In this document: piece by piece, positions 14,408-23,356 of the stretch
Numbering within the stretch: position 1 is the first letter of the stretch
Layout of the letters: each line of letters begins with the position of its first letter
Assembly: GCF_016862575.1 (NCBI RefSeq)
Contig: NZ_BONF01000040.1
Span: forward strand, 1-64,000
Origin: Catellatospora bangladeshensis
Lineage (GTDB): Bacteria > Actinomycetota > Actinomycetes > Mycobacteriales > Micromonosporaceae
Length of the DNA stretch: 64,000 nt
Reading direction: 5' to 3'
The notes under the pieces: model-generated
Database searches by the model: none
The model's input: only the letters and a program-made list of their open reading frames with translations
What the model was told of the DNA's origin: nothing
Translations under genes and position numbers: made by a program

Positions 14408-15937
14408 ATGGCAAAGTTCAACCTCGCGACGCTGGTGAAGCGCCCGGCCGGCAAGACCGCCGAAGGCGCGCCCGGCTACGACCGCGAGCCGAGGCTGGAG
14501 CTGTTCCTGCTGGCGGTCTCGAACATGGTCGGCGAGCAGACGTTCTACGAGCACGCCGGTGACCGCGACACCCGCTTCCGCGAGCTGATCGCGAAGGTGG
14601 CTGTGGCCGACCCGGCCTGGTTCGCGCGCTTCGTGCCTTGGCTGCGGCTGGGCGCCAACCTGCGCAGCGCCTCCGTGGTGGCCGCGCTGGAGGGTGCGAA
14701 GGCACAGGTCGCGGCCGGCATCCCCGGTTCGCGGGCGATGGTCGACGCCGCACTGCAGCGGGCCGACGAGCCCGGCGAGGCGCTGGCGTACTGGCTGTCC
14801 ACGTACGGCCGGGCGCTGCCCAAGCCGGTGAAGCGCGGTGTAGCCGACGCGGCCGTGCGCCTGTACCACGAGCGCAGCCTGCTCAAGTACGACTCCGACA
14901 GCCACGCGCTGCGCTTCGGTGACGTGCTGGAGCTGACCCACCCCACGGCGCGCGACGCGGCGCAGGGTGAGCTGTTCCGGCACGCGCTGGACCGGCGCCA
15001 CCAGCGGGACAACCCGATCCCGGAGGCGCTGGGCGTGCTGCGGGCCCGGGCCGAGCTGATGGCGCTGCCGGTGGCGGAGCGCGCGGCCGTGCTCGACCCG
15101 CGGGTGCTGGCGGCTGCCGGGATGACCTGGGAGGCGCTGGCCGGCTGGCGGCAGGGGCCGCTGGACGCGGCGGCGTGGTCGGCGATGATCCCGTCCATGG
15201 GCTATCTGGCGCTGCTGCGCAACCTGCGCAACTTCGACCAGGCCGGGGTGGGTGACGAGGTCGCGGAGGCCGTGGCGGCGAAGCTGTCCGATCCGGACGA
15301 GGTGGACCGGTCGCGGGTGCTGCCGATGCGCTTCCTGTCGGCGTACAACGCGGCGCCGAGCCTGCGCTGGGCGTACCCGCTGGAGAAGGCGCTGCAGTTC
15401 GCGCTGGGCAACGTGCCTCGGCTGGACGGCCGCACGCTGATCCTCATCGACACCTCGGGGTCGATGAACAGCACCTTCAGCCGTGACGGCTCGCTGCGCT
15501 GCTGGGACGCGGCCACCATGTTCGGGCTGGCGCTCGCGGCACGGGCGAAGGACGCGACGGTGGTGTCGTTCTCCAACGACACGAAGGTCTTCGACCTGCG
15601 TGCGGGGGAGTCGGTGCTGTCGGCGGTGAAGCGGTTCAAGGACGGCGGCTGGTTCTTCGGCGGCGGCACGTCGACCGAGCACGCGGTGCGCAAGCACTAC
15701 GCGCGCCACGACCGCGTCGTGATCCTCACCGACGAGCAGGCCCACTGGGGCGGCGCCGCCGACGTGGCCGCCTCGGTGCCCGCGACGGTCCCGGTCTACA
15801 CCTGGAACCTCGCCGGCTACCGCCTCGGCCACACCCCCGTCGCGGGCCGCCGCTACACCTTCGGCGGCCTCACCGACGCCGCCTTCACCATGATCGGCCT
15901 GATCGAGTCCGGCGAGTCGGCCACCTGGCCCTTCTGA
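14408..15937 (+). CDS. rsr: Ro60-type TROVE/vWA RNA-binding protein
   Basis: The 509-residue length is close to bacterial Ro60 (Rsr) proteins. Residues from about 20 to 330 form the HEAT-like TROVE ring that binds Y RNA on its outside and misfolded RNA ends through its hole. The C-terminal von Willebrand A domain has the metal site DTSGS at 348-352 (LILIDTSGSM) and the conserved VVILTDEQAHWGG. The start ATG follows GGGGGAGGGG. In characterised bacteria Ro60 with Y RNA acts in RNA decay, rRNA maturation and stress survival, often with PNPase; no rtcB or PNPase gene lies nearby here. Three Y-like RNAs directly upstream make the assignment firm. Confidence 0.93.
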   Translation: MAKFNLATLVKRPAGKTAEGAPGYDREPRLELFLLAVSNMVGEQTFYEHAGDRDTRFRELIAKVAVADPAWFARFVPWLRLGANLRSASVVAALEGAKAQVAAGIPGSRAMVDAALQRADEPGEALAYWLSTYGRALPKPVKRGVADAAVRLYHERSLLKYDSDSHALRFGDVLELTHPTARDAAQGELFRHALDRRHQRDNPIPEALGVLRARAELMALPVAERAAVLDPRVLAAAGMTWEALAGWRQGPLDAAAWSAMIPSMGYLALLRNLRNFDQAGVGDEVAEAVAAKLSDPDEVDRSRVLPMRFLSAYNAAPSLRWAYPLEKALQFALGNVPRLDGRTLILIDTSGSMNSTFSRDGSLRCWDAATMFGLALAARAKDATVVSFSNDTKVFDLRAGESVLSAVKRFKDGGWFFGGGTSTEHAVRKHYARHDRVVILTDEQAHWGGAADVAASVPATVPVYTWNLAGYRLGHTPVAGRRYTFGGLTDAAFTMIGLIESGESATWPF

Positions 15938-15940
15938 GGA

Positions 15941-15992
15941 AAGGAAGGGCACCTTCTTAACGCTATGCGTAGTAGAAGGTGCCCTTCTTAAC
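15941..15992. repeat. GTTAAGAAGG element, copy 2 of 3
   Basis: Reverse-complement orientation of the element at 221-275, sharing the spacer CTACGCATAGC. The two GAAGG(T/G)GC units are inverted to each other and give a strong hairpin directly after the Ro60 stop, so it is a likely terminator. Confidence 0.75.
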
Positions 15993-16038
15993 CTCCGCAT
16001 CCGCCGTGGCGCTTCCGGAGGGCTGCCGCAGAGCGCAT

Positions 16039-16100
16039 GATCGCTGGTTCGTGTCCAAATACGTGGCTTGACTTGCGCTTTCTGACACGAGACGGCGATC
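16039..16100. repeat. 61-62 bp dispersed palindrome, copy 2 of 5
   Basis: Begins GATCGC, ends GCGATC, with TCGTGTC and GACACGA outer arms. The inner stem is weaker than in the other copies. It is paired with a GTTAAGAAGG element 46 bases away, as copy 1 is at the left end of the window. Confidence 0.75.
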
Positions 16101-16121
16101 TTGACCCGGCGGCTCTTCCTT

Positions 16122-17405
16122 TTAGGCGGTGGTGGCGAGGGCCTGGTCGAGGATGGTGAGGCCGCGGTCGAGTTCGTCGTCGGAGATGACGAGCGGCGGG
16201 AGGAAGCGGAAGACGTTCCCCCAGGTGCCGCAGGTCAGGGTGAGCAGGCCGGCGGCGTGGCAGACCTTGTTGACCGCGCCGGTCAGGATCGGGTCGGGGT
16301 CGAGCGTGCCGGGCTTGGTCAGCTCGATGGCGATCATCGCGCCGCGGCCGCGTACCTGCGCGATCTGCGGGTACTTGTCGGCCAGCGTGGTCAGGCGCTC
16401 GGTGAGCACCCCGCCGATGCGGCGGGCCGCGGCGGCCAGGTCCAGCTCGCGCATGGTCTCGATGGAGGCCAGGGCGGCGGCGCAGGCGATGGGGTTGCCG
16501 CCGTACGTGCCACCGAGCCCGCCGACGTGCACCGCGTCCATCACCTCCGCGCGGCCGGTCACCGCCGCGAGCGGCAGGCCGCCCGCGATGCCCTTCGCCG
16601 TGGTGATCAGATCGGGCACCACCTGCTCGTGCTCGCTGGCGAACCAGTCGCCCGTACGGCAGAACCCGGTCTGGATCTCGTCGGCGACGAACAGCGCACC
16701 GTTGGCCGAGGCCCAGGATGCGAGCGCGGGCAGGAAGCCGGGCGCGGGGACGACGAAACCGCCCTCGCCCTGGATCGGCTCGATCACGATCGCGGCCACG
16801 TTCTGCGCCCCGACCTGCGTCGTGATCACGTCGATGGCGCGGGCGGCGGCCTGCTCGCCGGTGAGGCCGTCACGCAGCGGGTACGACATCGGCGCGCGGT
16901 ACACCTCCGGCGCGAACGGGCCGAACCCGTGCTTGTACGGCATGTTCTTCGCGGTCAGCGCCATGGTCAGGTTCGTCCGGCCGTGGTAGCCGTGCTCGAA
17001 CACGATCACCGCCTGCCGCCCGGTGGCGTACCGGGCGATCTTCACGGCGTTCTCGACGGCCTCCGCACCGGAGTTGAACAGCGCGGAGCGCTTCTCGAAG
17101 CCGCCCGGCGTGAGCGAGTTGAGCTGCTCGCACACCGCCACGTACGACTCGTACGGCGTCACCATGAAGCAGGTGTGCGTGAAGCGCTCGACCTGCTCGC
17201 GTACCGCCGCGACGACCGCCGGGGCGCTGTTGCCCACGTTGGTGACGGCGATCCCGGCCGCGAAGTCGATCCACTCGCGCCCGTCGACGTCGGTCAGCGT
17301 CCCGCCGGAGGCGCGGTCCACGTAGGAGGACAGCACGGAGCCGACGCCGCGGGCGACGGCTCCGGTGCGCCGGGCGTGGATCTCGGAGGATGTGCTCACG
17401 ATCAT
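16122..17405 (-). CDS. gabT: 4-aminobutyrate aminotransferase
   Basis: The 427-residue class III PLP enzyme has Schiff-base lysine K271 (ITTAKGIAGG), pyridine-nitrogen D242 (LFVADEIQTGFCR), and the GabT-like SGAEAVENAVKIARYATGR and GYHGRTNLTMALTAK segments. It converts GABA and 2-oxoglutarate to succinate semialdehyde and glutamate. The ATG at 17405 overlaps the stop of the upstream aldehyde dehydrogenase by four bases (ATGA), so they form a coupled pair. Together they take gamma-aminobutyraldehyde to succinate semialdehyde. A GTG at 17399 is an alternative start. Confidence 0.9.
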   Translation of the reverse strand: MIVSTSSEIHARRTGAVARGVGSVLSSYVDRASGGTLTDVDGREWIDFAAGIAVTNVGNSAPAVVAAVREQVERFTHTCFMVTPYESYVAVCEQLNSLTPGGFEKRSALFNSGAEAVENAVKIARYATGRQAVIVFEHGYHGRTNLTMALTAKNMPYKHGFGPFAPEVYRAPMSYPLRDGLTGEQAAARAIDVITTQVGAQNVAAIVIEPIQGEGGFVVPAPGFLPALASWASANGALFVADEIQTGFCRTGDWFASEHEQVVPDLITTAKGIAGGLPLAAVTGRAEVMDAVHVGGLGGTYGGNPIACAAALASIETMRELDLAAAARRIGGVLTERLTTLADKYPQIAQVRGRGAMIAIELTKPGTLDPDPILTGAVNKVCHAAGLLTLTCGTWGNVFRFLPPLVISDDELDRGLTILDQALATTA

Positions 17406-18841
17406 TCCCCGATGCTGTGCATGACGTGCTTGATCCGGGTGTAGTCCTCCAGCCCGTAGGCCGACAGGTCCTTGCCGTACCCGGACTGCTTGAAGCCGCC
17501 GTGCGGCATCTCTGCCACCAGCGGGATGTGCGTGTTCACCCAGACACAGCCGAAGTCCAGCCGCCTGCTCAGGCGCATCGCGCGGCCGTGGTCGGCCGTC
17601 CACACGCTGGAGGCCAGGCCGTAGCGGCAGTCGTTGGCGTAGCGCAGCGCCTCGGCCTCGTCGGCGACCTTCTGCACGGTGATGACCGGGCCGAACACCT
17701 CGTCGGTGACGATCTCGTCGCCCTGGAGCAGGTCTGCCACGACGGTCGGGGCGAAGTAGAAGCCCCGGTCGCCGACCCGCTCGCCGCCGGTGGTGACCCG
17801 GGCGTGCGCGGGCAGCCGCTCGATGAAGCCGGTGACCCGGGCGAGCTGGTTGACGTTGTTCAGCGGGCCGTAGAGCACGTCCTCGTCGTCGGGCGCGCCG
17901 GTCTTGAGGTTGCGGGCCTGCTCGGTGAGCGCGTCGACGAAGGCGTCGTACGCCCCCTCGGTGACCAGCACCCGGGTGGCGGCGGTGCAGTCCTGGCCCG
18001 CGTTGAAGAACCCGGCGATGGCGATGCCCTCGGCCGCGGCGGCCACGTCGGCGTCGTCGAACACCAGGACCGGGGCCTTGCCGCCCAGCTCCAGGTGGGT
18101 GCGCTTGAGCGCGGGCGCGGCCGAGGCGGCGACCTCGGAGCCGGCGCGGGTGGAGCCGGTGATGGAGACCAGCGCCGGGGTCGGGTGCGCGACCAGGGCG
18201 CGGCCGGTGTCCCGGTCGCCGCAGACGACGTTGAGTACGCCCGGCGGCAGGAACTCGGCGGCGATCTCGGCCAGCAGCAGTGTCGACATCGGCGTCGTGT
18301 CGGACGGCTTGAGCACCACCGTGTTGCCCGCCGCGATCGCCGGGGCGAACTTCCACACGGCCATCATCAGCGGGTAGTTCCACGGCGTGACCTGCGCGAC
18401 CACGCCGATCGGCTCGCGGCGCACGTAGCTGGTCAGGCCGGCCATGTACTCCCCGGCGGAGCGGCCCTCCAGCAGCCGGGCGGCCCCGGCGAAGAAGCGC
18501 AGCTGGTCGATCGCGGGCGGCAGCTCCTCGCTCGCGGTCAGGTGCAGCGGCTTGCCGGTGTTGCGGCTCTCCAGCGCGACCAGCTCGTCCGCCCGCGCCT
18601 CGACGGCGTCGGCGATCTTCAGCAGGGCCTTCTGGCGCTCGCTCGGCGTGGTGTCCCGCCAGCTCTCAAAGGCGGCGGCCGCGGCGGCCATGGCGTCCTC
18701 GACGTCCTGCTTGCCGGAGACGGGCGCGCTCGCGAGCACCTCGCCGGTGCACGGGTCGACCAGGTCGGCGTAGCCGCCATCCACGGGGGCCACGTACTTT
18801 CCGTTGATGAAGTTGGCCAGTTTCTCTGTCATCGGTGGCAT
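17402..18841 (-). CDS. Gamma-aminobutyraldehyde dehydrogenase-like NAD(P) aldehyde dehydrogenase
   Basis: The 479-residue ALDH has the cofactor motif TPWNYPLMMAVWKFAPA, the general-base Glu in HLELGGKAPV and the catalytic Cys in FNAGQDCTAATRV. The C-terminal EMPHGGFKQSGYGKDLS matches the aminobutyraldehyde/betaine-aldehyde group. Coupled to gabT downstream, it most likely makes GABA from the aldehyde produced by putrescine oxidation or transamination. The ATG at 18841 has GAGG eight bases upstream; a second ATG at 18832 would be three codons in. Divergent from the next aldehyde dehydrogenase gene across 74 bases. Confidence 0.88.
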   Translation of the reverse strand: MPPMTEKLANFINGKYVAPVDGGYADLVDPCTGEVLASAPVSGKQDVEDAMAAAAAAFESWRDTTPSERQKALLKIADAVEARADELVALESRNTGKPLHLTASEELPPAIDQLRFFAGAARLLEGRSAGEYMAGLTSYVRREPIGVVAQVTPWNYPLMMAVWKFAPAIAAGNTVVLKPSDTTPMSTLLLAEIAAEFLPPGVLNVVCGDRDTGRALVAHPTPALVSITGSTRAGSEVAASAAPALKRTHLELGGKAPVLVFDDADVAAAAEGIAIAGFFNAGQDCTAATRVLVTEGAYDAFVDALTEQARNLKTGAPDDEDVLYGPLNNVNQLARVTGFIERLPAHARVTTGGERVGDRGFYFAPTVVADLLQGDEIVTDEVFGPVITVQKVADEAEALRYANDCRYGLASSVWTADHGRAMRLSRRLDFGCVWVNTHIPLVAEMPHGGFKQSGYGKDLSAYGLEDYTRIKHVMHSIGE

Positions 18842-18915
18842 AGCGCTATCCTCGCGACGAAATCCGCAACCAGCAAGGGTCTTGAGCAACTGTTTTCGTG
18901 CAGTAGGGTGGGCAT

Positions 18916-20349
18916 ATGGCCGATCAGACCCCGTACTGGATCGCGGGCTCCCCGGAGTCGAGCGACGACACCGTCGTCATCCGTAACCCCTACGACGGGC
19001 GGGTGGTCGGTCAGACCGCCAACGCTACGCCTGCGCAGGTCGAAACCGCGGTCGCCGCAGCGGCCAAGGCCGCGCCGGAAGGCGCCCGGCTGCCCGCCGC
19101 CGCCCGCGCCGCCGCCCTCGACCACGTGAGCCGCCGCCTGACCGAGCGGGGCGACGAGATCGCCGCGCTGATCTCCGGCGAGAACGGCAAGCCGCTGATG
19201 TGGGCCAAGGCCGAGCTGGGCCGGGCCGCGTCCACCTTCCGCTGGGCCGCCGAGGAGGCGCGCCGCTTCTCCGGCGAGCTGATGCGGCTGGACACCGACC
19301 CGGCGGCCGCCGGGCGGATGGCGGTGGTGCGCCGCTTCCCGAAGGGCCCGGTGCTGGGCATCAGCCCGTTCAACTTCCCGCTGAACCTGGTCGCGCACAA
19401 GGTCGCCCCGGCGATCGCGGTCGGCGCCCCGATCGTGGTCAAGCCCGCCCCGGCCACCCCGCTGTCCGCGCTGCTGCTCGGCGAGCTGCTGGCCGAGACG
19501 GACCTGCCCCCGGGCATGTTCTCCTTCATCCCGCTGCCCAACGACCGGGCGGCGGCGCTGGCCGCCGACCCGCGGCTGCCGGTGGTCTCCTTCACCGGGT
19601 CGGGGCCGGTCGGCGCGGCGATCCAGGCGGCCGTCCCGCACAAGCACGTCACGCTGGAGCTGGGCGGCAACGCCGCGGCCGTGGTCTGCGGCGACTACCG
19701 CGACCTGTCCTGGGCAGCGCAGCGCATCGCGCTGTTCAGCAACTACCAGGCGGGGCAGAGCTGCATCGCGGTGCAGCGCGTCATCGTGCACCGCGACCAG
19801 GCGGAGGCGTTCGTGCCGAAGCTGGTCGAGGCGGTGCGCGGGCTGAAGACCGGCGACCCCGCCGCGGCCGACACCCAGGTCGGGCCGCTGATCAACGAGG
19901 CGGCGGCGGAGCGGGTCGAGAGCTGGGTCGGCGAGGCGGTGGCCGCCGGGGCACGGGTGCTCGTGGGCGGCACCCGCGACGGCGCGAACTACGCCCCGAC
20001 GGTGCTGGCCGACGTGCCCGCCGACGCGAAGGTCGCCTGCGACGAGGTGTTCGGGCCGGTGCTGGTGGTGTCCGTCGTCGACTCCGACGAGGCCGCGTTC
20101 GCGGCCGTCAACGACTCCGCCTACGGATTGCAGGCGGGCGTGTTCACGTCCGACCTGCAGACGGCGTTCGCGGCGCACGCGACGTTGCAGGTGGGCGGGG
20201 TGATCGTGGGTGACGTGCCGTCGTTCCGTGCCGACCAGATGCCGTACGGCGGGGTGAAGGGCTCCGGCACCGGCCGCGAGGGCCTGCGCAGCGCCATGGA
20301 CGACTACACCGACCCCCGAGTGATGGTGCTCACGGGCCTCCAGCTCTGA
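18916..20349 (+). CDS. Aldehyde dehydrogenase family protein, possibly succinate-semialdehyde type
   Basis: The 477-residue ALDH has SPFNFPLNLVAHKVAPAIAVG, general-base Glu in VTLELGGNAAAVV and catalytic Cys in YQAGQSCIAVQRV. These motifs differ from the two aminoaldehyde dehydrogenases and resemble the non-phosphorylating glyceraldehyde-3-phosphate or short-chain semialdehyde branch. Facing gabT across a shared promoter region, it is the best local candidate for succinate-semialdehyde oxidation, but this is inferred. The ATG follows TAGGGTGGG. A terminator follows at 20380-20418. Confidence 0.8.
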   Translation: MADQTPYWIAGSPESSDDTVVIRNPYDGRVVGQTANATPAQVETAVAAAAKAAPEGARLPAAARAAALDHVSRRLTERGDEIAALISGENGKPLMWAKAELGRAASTFRWAAEEARRFSGELMRLDTDPAAAGRMAVVRRFPKGPVLGISPFNFPLNLVAHKVAPAIAVGAPIVVKPAPATPLSALLLGELLAETDLPPGMFSFIPLPNDRAAALAADPRLPVVSFTGSGPVGAAIQAAVPHKHVTLELGGNAAAVVCGDYRDLSWAAQRIALFSNYQAGQSCIAVQRVIVHRDQAEAFVPKLVEAVRGLKTGDPAAADTQVGPLINEAAAERVESWVGEAVAAGARVLVGGTRDGANYAPTVLADVPADAKVACDEVFGPVLVVSVVDSDEAAFAAVNDSAYGLQAGVFTSDLQTAFAAHATLQVGGVIVGDVPSFRADQMPYGGVKGSGTGREGLRSAMDDYTDPRVMVLTGLQL

Positions 20350-20379
20350 CCGCCCACATCGCGACAGTTCTCCCAGGCT

Positions 20380-20418
20380 GCCGCCCCCGTGCTGCGACGA
20401 CGGCGCGGGGGCGGCGTT
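20380..20418 (+). terminator. Intrinsic terminator
   Basis: Perfect 10-bp arms GCCGCCCCCG (20380-20389) and CGGGGGCGGC (20406-20415) followed by GTTT. It separates the aldehyde dehydrogenase from the mannose operon. Confidence 0.7.
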
Positions 20419-20506
20419 TCGCGTGTCGGGTGGCGCGCGCGCCGATCCTGGGTACGTAACGTGCGGTGGTTAGGGTGAGGCGTTTGGTCGAGATTGAGGA
20501 GAAGCC

Positions 20507-21886
20507 GTGTCTGACCTGTCCCAGATCGTCAAGGCGTACGACGTCCGCGGCACCGTGCCGGACCAGCTGAACGAGCCGGTGGCCGGCGCGCTGGGCCGGG
20601 CGTTCGCGCAGACGCTCAAGGACCTGGGCGAGGACCGCGGCACCGTCGTCGTCGCGCACGACATGCGCGAGTCCGGCCCCGCGCTGGTGAAGGCCTTCAC
20701 CGACGGGGTACGCGCCGAAGGCGTCAACGTGGTCAACGCCGGTCTCGGCTCGACTGACCTGCTGTACTACGCCTCGGGCATCCTCGACCTGCCCGGCGCC
20801 ATGTTCACCGCGAGCCACAACCCGGCCCAGTACAACGGCATCAAGCTGTGCTTCGCCGGAGCCAAGCCGGTGGGCCAGGCCAGCGGCCTGTCCGCGATCC
20901 GCGAGCGGGCGCAGCGGCTGCTCGACTCGGGCGAGGCGCTGCCCGCGCCGAGCGGCACGATCGAGTCGCGCGAGATGCTGGCCGACTACGCGGCGCACCT
21001 GCGCACGCTGGTGGACCTGAGCGGGATCCGGCCGCTGAAGGTGGTCGTCGACGCCGGCAACGGCATGGGCGGGTACACCGTCCCCGCGGTGCTGGGCGAC
21101 GCGGTGCTGCCCGCGCTGCCGCTGGACATCGTGCCGCTGTACTTCGAGCTGGACGGCTCGTTCCCCAACCACGAGGCCAACCCGCTGGAGCCGGCGAACC
21201 TGGTCGACCTGCAGGCGGCGGTGCGTGAGCACGGCGCCGACCTGGGACTGGCCTTCGACGGCGACGCCGACCGCTGCTTCGTGGTGGACGCCGAGGGCGC
21301 GCCGGTGTCCCCGTCCGCGGTGACCGCGCTGGTCGCGACCCGCGAGCTGGCCAAGTACCCGGGTGCCACGATCATCCACAACCTGATCACCTCGGCGGCG
21401 GTGCCGGAGATCGTGCGCGAGCAGGGCGGCGTCCCGGTGCGTACGCGGGTGGGCCACTCCTTCATCAAGGCGGAGATGGCGAGCACCGGCGCGGTGTTCG
21501 GCGGCGAGCACTCGGCGCACTACTACTTCCGCGACTTCTGGGGCGCCGACACCGGCATGCTGGCCGCGATGCACGTGCTGGCGGCGCTGGGCGAGCAGGA
21601 CGGCCCGCTGTCGGAGCTGGGGCGGCGCTACGAGCGCTACCTCTCCTCCGGCGAGATCAACTCGGTGGTGGCCGACCAGGGCGCGAAGCTGGCCCAGGTG
21701 CGCTCGCACTTCGCCGGGGAGCAGCAGGACGAGCTGGACGGGCTGACGGTCTCCTTCGCCGACGGCGCCTGGGTGAACCTGCGCGCGTCGAACACCGAGC
21801 CCCTGCTGCGGCTGAACGTCGAGGCCCCGACGCAGGAGCGGATGTCGCAGCTGCGCGACGAGGTGCTGAAGCTGGTCCGTGGGTAG
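20507..21886 (+). CDS. manB: Phosphomannomutase/phosphoglucomutase
   Basis: The 459-residue alpha-D-phosphohexomutase has the phosphoserine loop TASHNPAQYNG near residue 105, the Mg-binding DGDADR near 255, and the sugar-ring loop GGEHSAHYYF before the C-terminal TBP-like domain (RASNTEPLLRLNVEA). It interconverts mannose-6-phosphate and mannose-1-phosphate, feeding GDP-mannose. GTG start behind GAGGAGAAG. It leads a compact operon with Trm112, the SIS isomerase, the CDF transporter and manA. Confidence 0.93.
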   Translation: MSDLSQIVKAYDVRGTVPDQLNEPVAGALGRAFAQTLKDLGEDRGTVVVAHDMRESGPALVKAFTDGVRAEGVNVVNAGLGSTDLLYYASGILDLPGAMFTASHNPAQYNGIKLCFAGAKPVGQASGLSAIRERAQRLLDSGEALPAPSGTIESREMLADYAAHLRTLVDLSGIRPLKVVVDAGNGMGGYTVPAVLGDAVLPALPLDIVPLYFELDGSFPNHEANPLEPANLVDLQAAVREHGADLGLAFDGDADRCFVVDAEGAPVSPSAVTALVATRELAKYPGATIIHNLITSAAVPEIVREQGGVPVRTRVGHSFIKAEMASTGAVFGGEHSAHYYFRDFWGADTGMLAAMHVLAALGEQDGPLSELGRRYERYLSSGEINSVVADQGAKLAQVRSHFAGEQQDELDGLTVSFADGAWVNLRASNTEPLLRLNVEAPTQERMSQLRDEVLKLVRG

Positions 21887-21925
21887 GCTGTTCCTCGCTC
21901 AGCCGGCGATCTGAAGGAGCCTGAC

Positions 21926-22111
21926 GTGTCGCTCGCCCCGCAACTGCTCGAAGTGCTCGCCTGCCCGGCGGAGGACCACGCCCCGCTGCGGCACGACCCC
22001 GACGCGCAGACGCTGACCTGCACCTCCTGCGGCCGGGTGTACCCGGTCCGGGACGGCCTGCCGGTGCTGCTGCTCGACGAGGTGCTCGACGCCCCGGCGG
22101 CGGGTGAGTGA
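21926..22111 (+). CDS. Trm112 family protein
   Basis: The 61-residue protein starts LLEVLACPAEDHAPL, has CTSCGRVYPVRDGLPVLL, and carries one Cys in the first half and two in the CTSC pair, so its zinc site looks incomplete. In eukaryotes and archaea Trm112 activates methyltransferases; the bacterial role is unclear. GTG start preceded by GAAGGAG. The stop overlaps the next start by one base (TGATG), coupling it to the isomerase. Confidence 0.88.
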   Translation: MSLAPQLLEVLACPAEDHAPLRHDPDAQTLTCTSCGRVYPVRDGLPVLLLDEVLDAPAAGE

Positions 22112-23313
22112 TGGGCGCTCCGATCGACGGCGCCGCGGGCGTACGCGGCAACCGCTTCTTCGACGAGGCGCTGCTGGACAACGCACCGGCCCTGGCCGCG
22201 CGCGACCCCGGGGGGATGCTCCGGGCGATCGCGTCTGCCGGGGCGCAGGTGCGCGAGGCGACCTCGCTGACCGCCGAGGTGGACCTGACGCACCTGGCCG
22301 ACGAGGGCAGGCCGCGGGCCGTGGTCGTGGTCGGCGCGGGCACCGCTGCGCGTACCGGCGACATCCTGACCACCATCGCGGGACCGCGCTGCCTGGTCCC
22401 GGTGCTGACCCACCGCAGCGTGGACGTGCCGGGCTGGATCGGCGCGGCCGACGTGGTGCTGGCCGTGTCGGCGTCGGGCCGCTCGCCGGAGGCGCTGGCC
22501 GTGGCCGAGGCGGCGGGCCGCCGTGGGGCCCGGCTGATCGGCATCGGCGCGCCCGGCTCGCCGCTGCAGTCGGTGGCCGAGCGCTACCGCGCGCCGTTCA
22601 TCCCCGTGCCGCGGCGCGGCGCGGCGCGGGCGAACCTGTGGGGACTGACGGTCCCGGTGCTGCTCACCGCGCGTGCCCTGGGCCTGGTCAAGGTCAACGA
22701 GGCGGACCTGGCGGAGAGCGCGACCCGGCTGGACCAGGAGGCCGACCGCTGCCGCCCGACCGCCGAGACGTTCGTCAACCGGGCCAAGACGCTGGCCCTG
22801 AACCTGGCCGGCTCGGTGCCGGTGATCTGGGGCGACTCGCCGCTGGCGGCGGTGGCGGCGGTGCGCTTCGGCGACATGCTGTCCGCCAACGCCCGTTATC
22901 CCATCGTGACCGACGCGCTCGGCGAGGCCGGGCGCGGCCGGGTGGGCCTGCTCGACGGCGTGTTCGGCGCGCTGGCGGCGGCCGAGCGGGACATCTTCGC
23001 TGATCCTGACCTTGACGGCGTGACCGAGGACCCCTCGCGTCTGCGCGTGGTGCTGCTGTGCGACGGTGGTCTCGCCGACGAGAACAGTGCGGCGCAGACG
23101 ACGGACCGGCGAGCCGAGGTGGTGCAGGACATCGCGGCGAGGCGCGGGATCGAGGTGGACGTGCTCACCGCCGAGGGCGGATCGGCGCTGGAGCGGTTCG
23201 CCTCACTGGTCGCGGCGACTGACTTCGCCTCGGTCTACCTCGGCCTCGGGCATGGCCTGGATCCGATGGCGGTGCCGGCCGTCACGGAGCTGAAGGAGCA
23301 GTTGCGCAAGTGA
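22111..23313 (+). CDS. SIS-domain phosphosugar isomerase (phosphoglucose/phosphomannose isomerase family)
   Basis: The 400-residue protein has two sugar-isomerase (SIS) halves, with VLAVSASGRSPEALAVAEAAG in the first and VIWGDSPLAAVAAVRFGDMLSANAR in the second. This is the layout of the bifunctional glucose/mannose-6-phosphate isomerase family. It sits between manB and manA, so conversion of fructose-6-phosphate to mannose-6-phosphate is likely; whether it is active cannot be judged because the family is poorly studied in Actinomycetota. ATG at 22111 was chosen; GTG at 22108 is one codon upstream. Confidence 0.82.
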   Translation: MGAPIDGAAGVRGNRFFDEALLDNAPALAARDPGGMLRAIASAGAQVREATSLTAEVDLTHLADEGRPRAVVVVGAGTAARTGDILTTIAGPRCLVPVLTHRSVDVPGWIGAADVVLAVSASGRSPEALAVAEAAGRRGARLIGIGAPGSPLQSVAERYRAPFIPVPRRGAARANLWGLTVPVLLTARALGLVKVNEADLAESATRLDQEADRCRPTAETFVNRAKTLALNLAGSVPVIWGDSPLAAVAAVRFGDMLSANARYPIVTDALGEAGRGRVGLLDGVFGALAAAERDIFADPDLDGVTEDPSRLRVVLLCDGGLADENSAAQTTDRRAEVVQDIAARRGIEVDVLTAEGGSALERFASLVAATDFASVYLGLGHGLDPMAVPAVTELKEQLRK

Positions 23314-23356
23314 GCAGGCGAGGCGAGCTCAACAACTACATGTACGGAGCGCGGGC

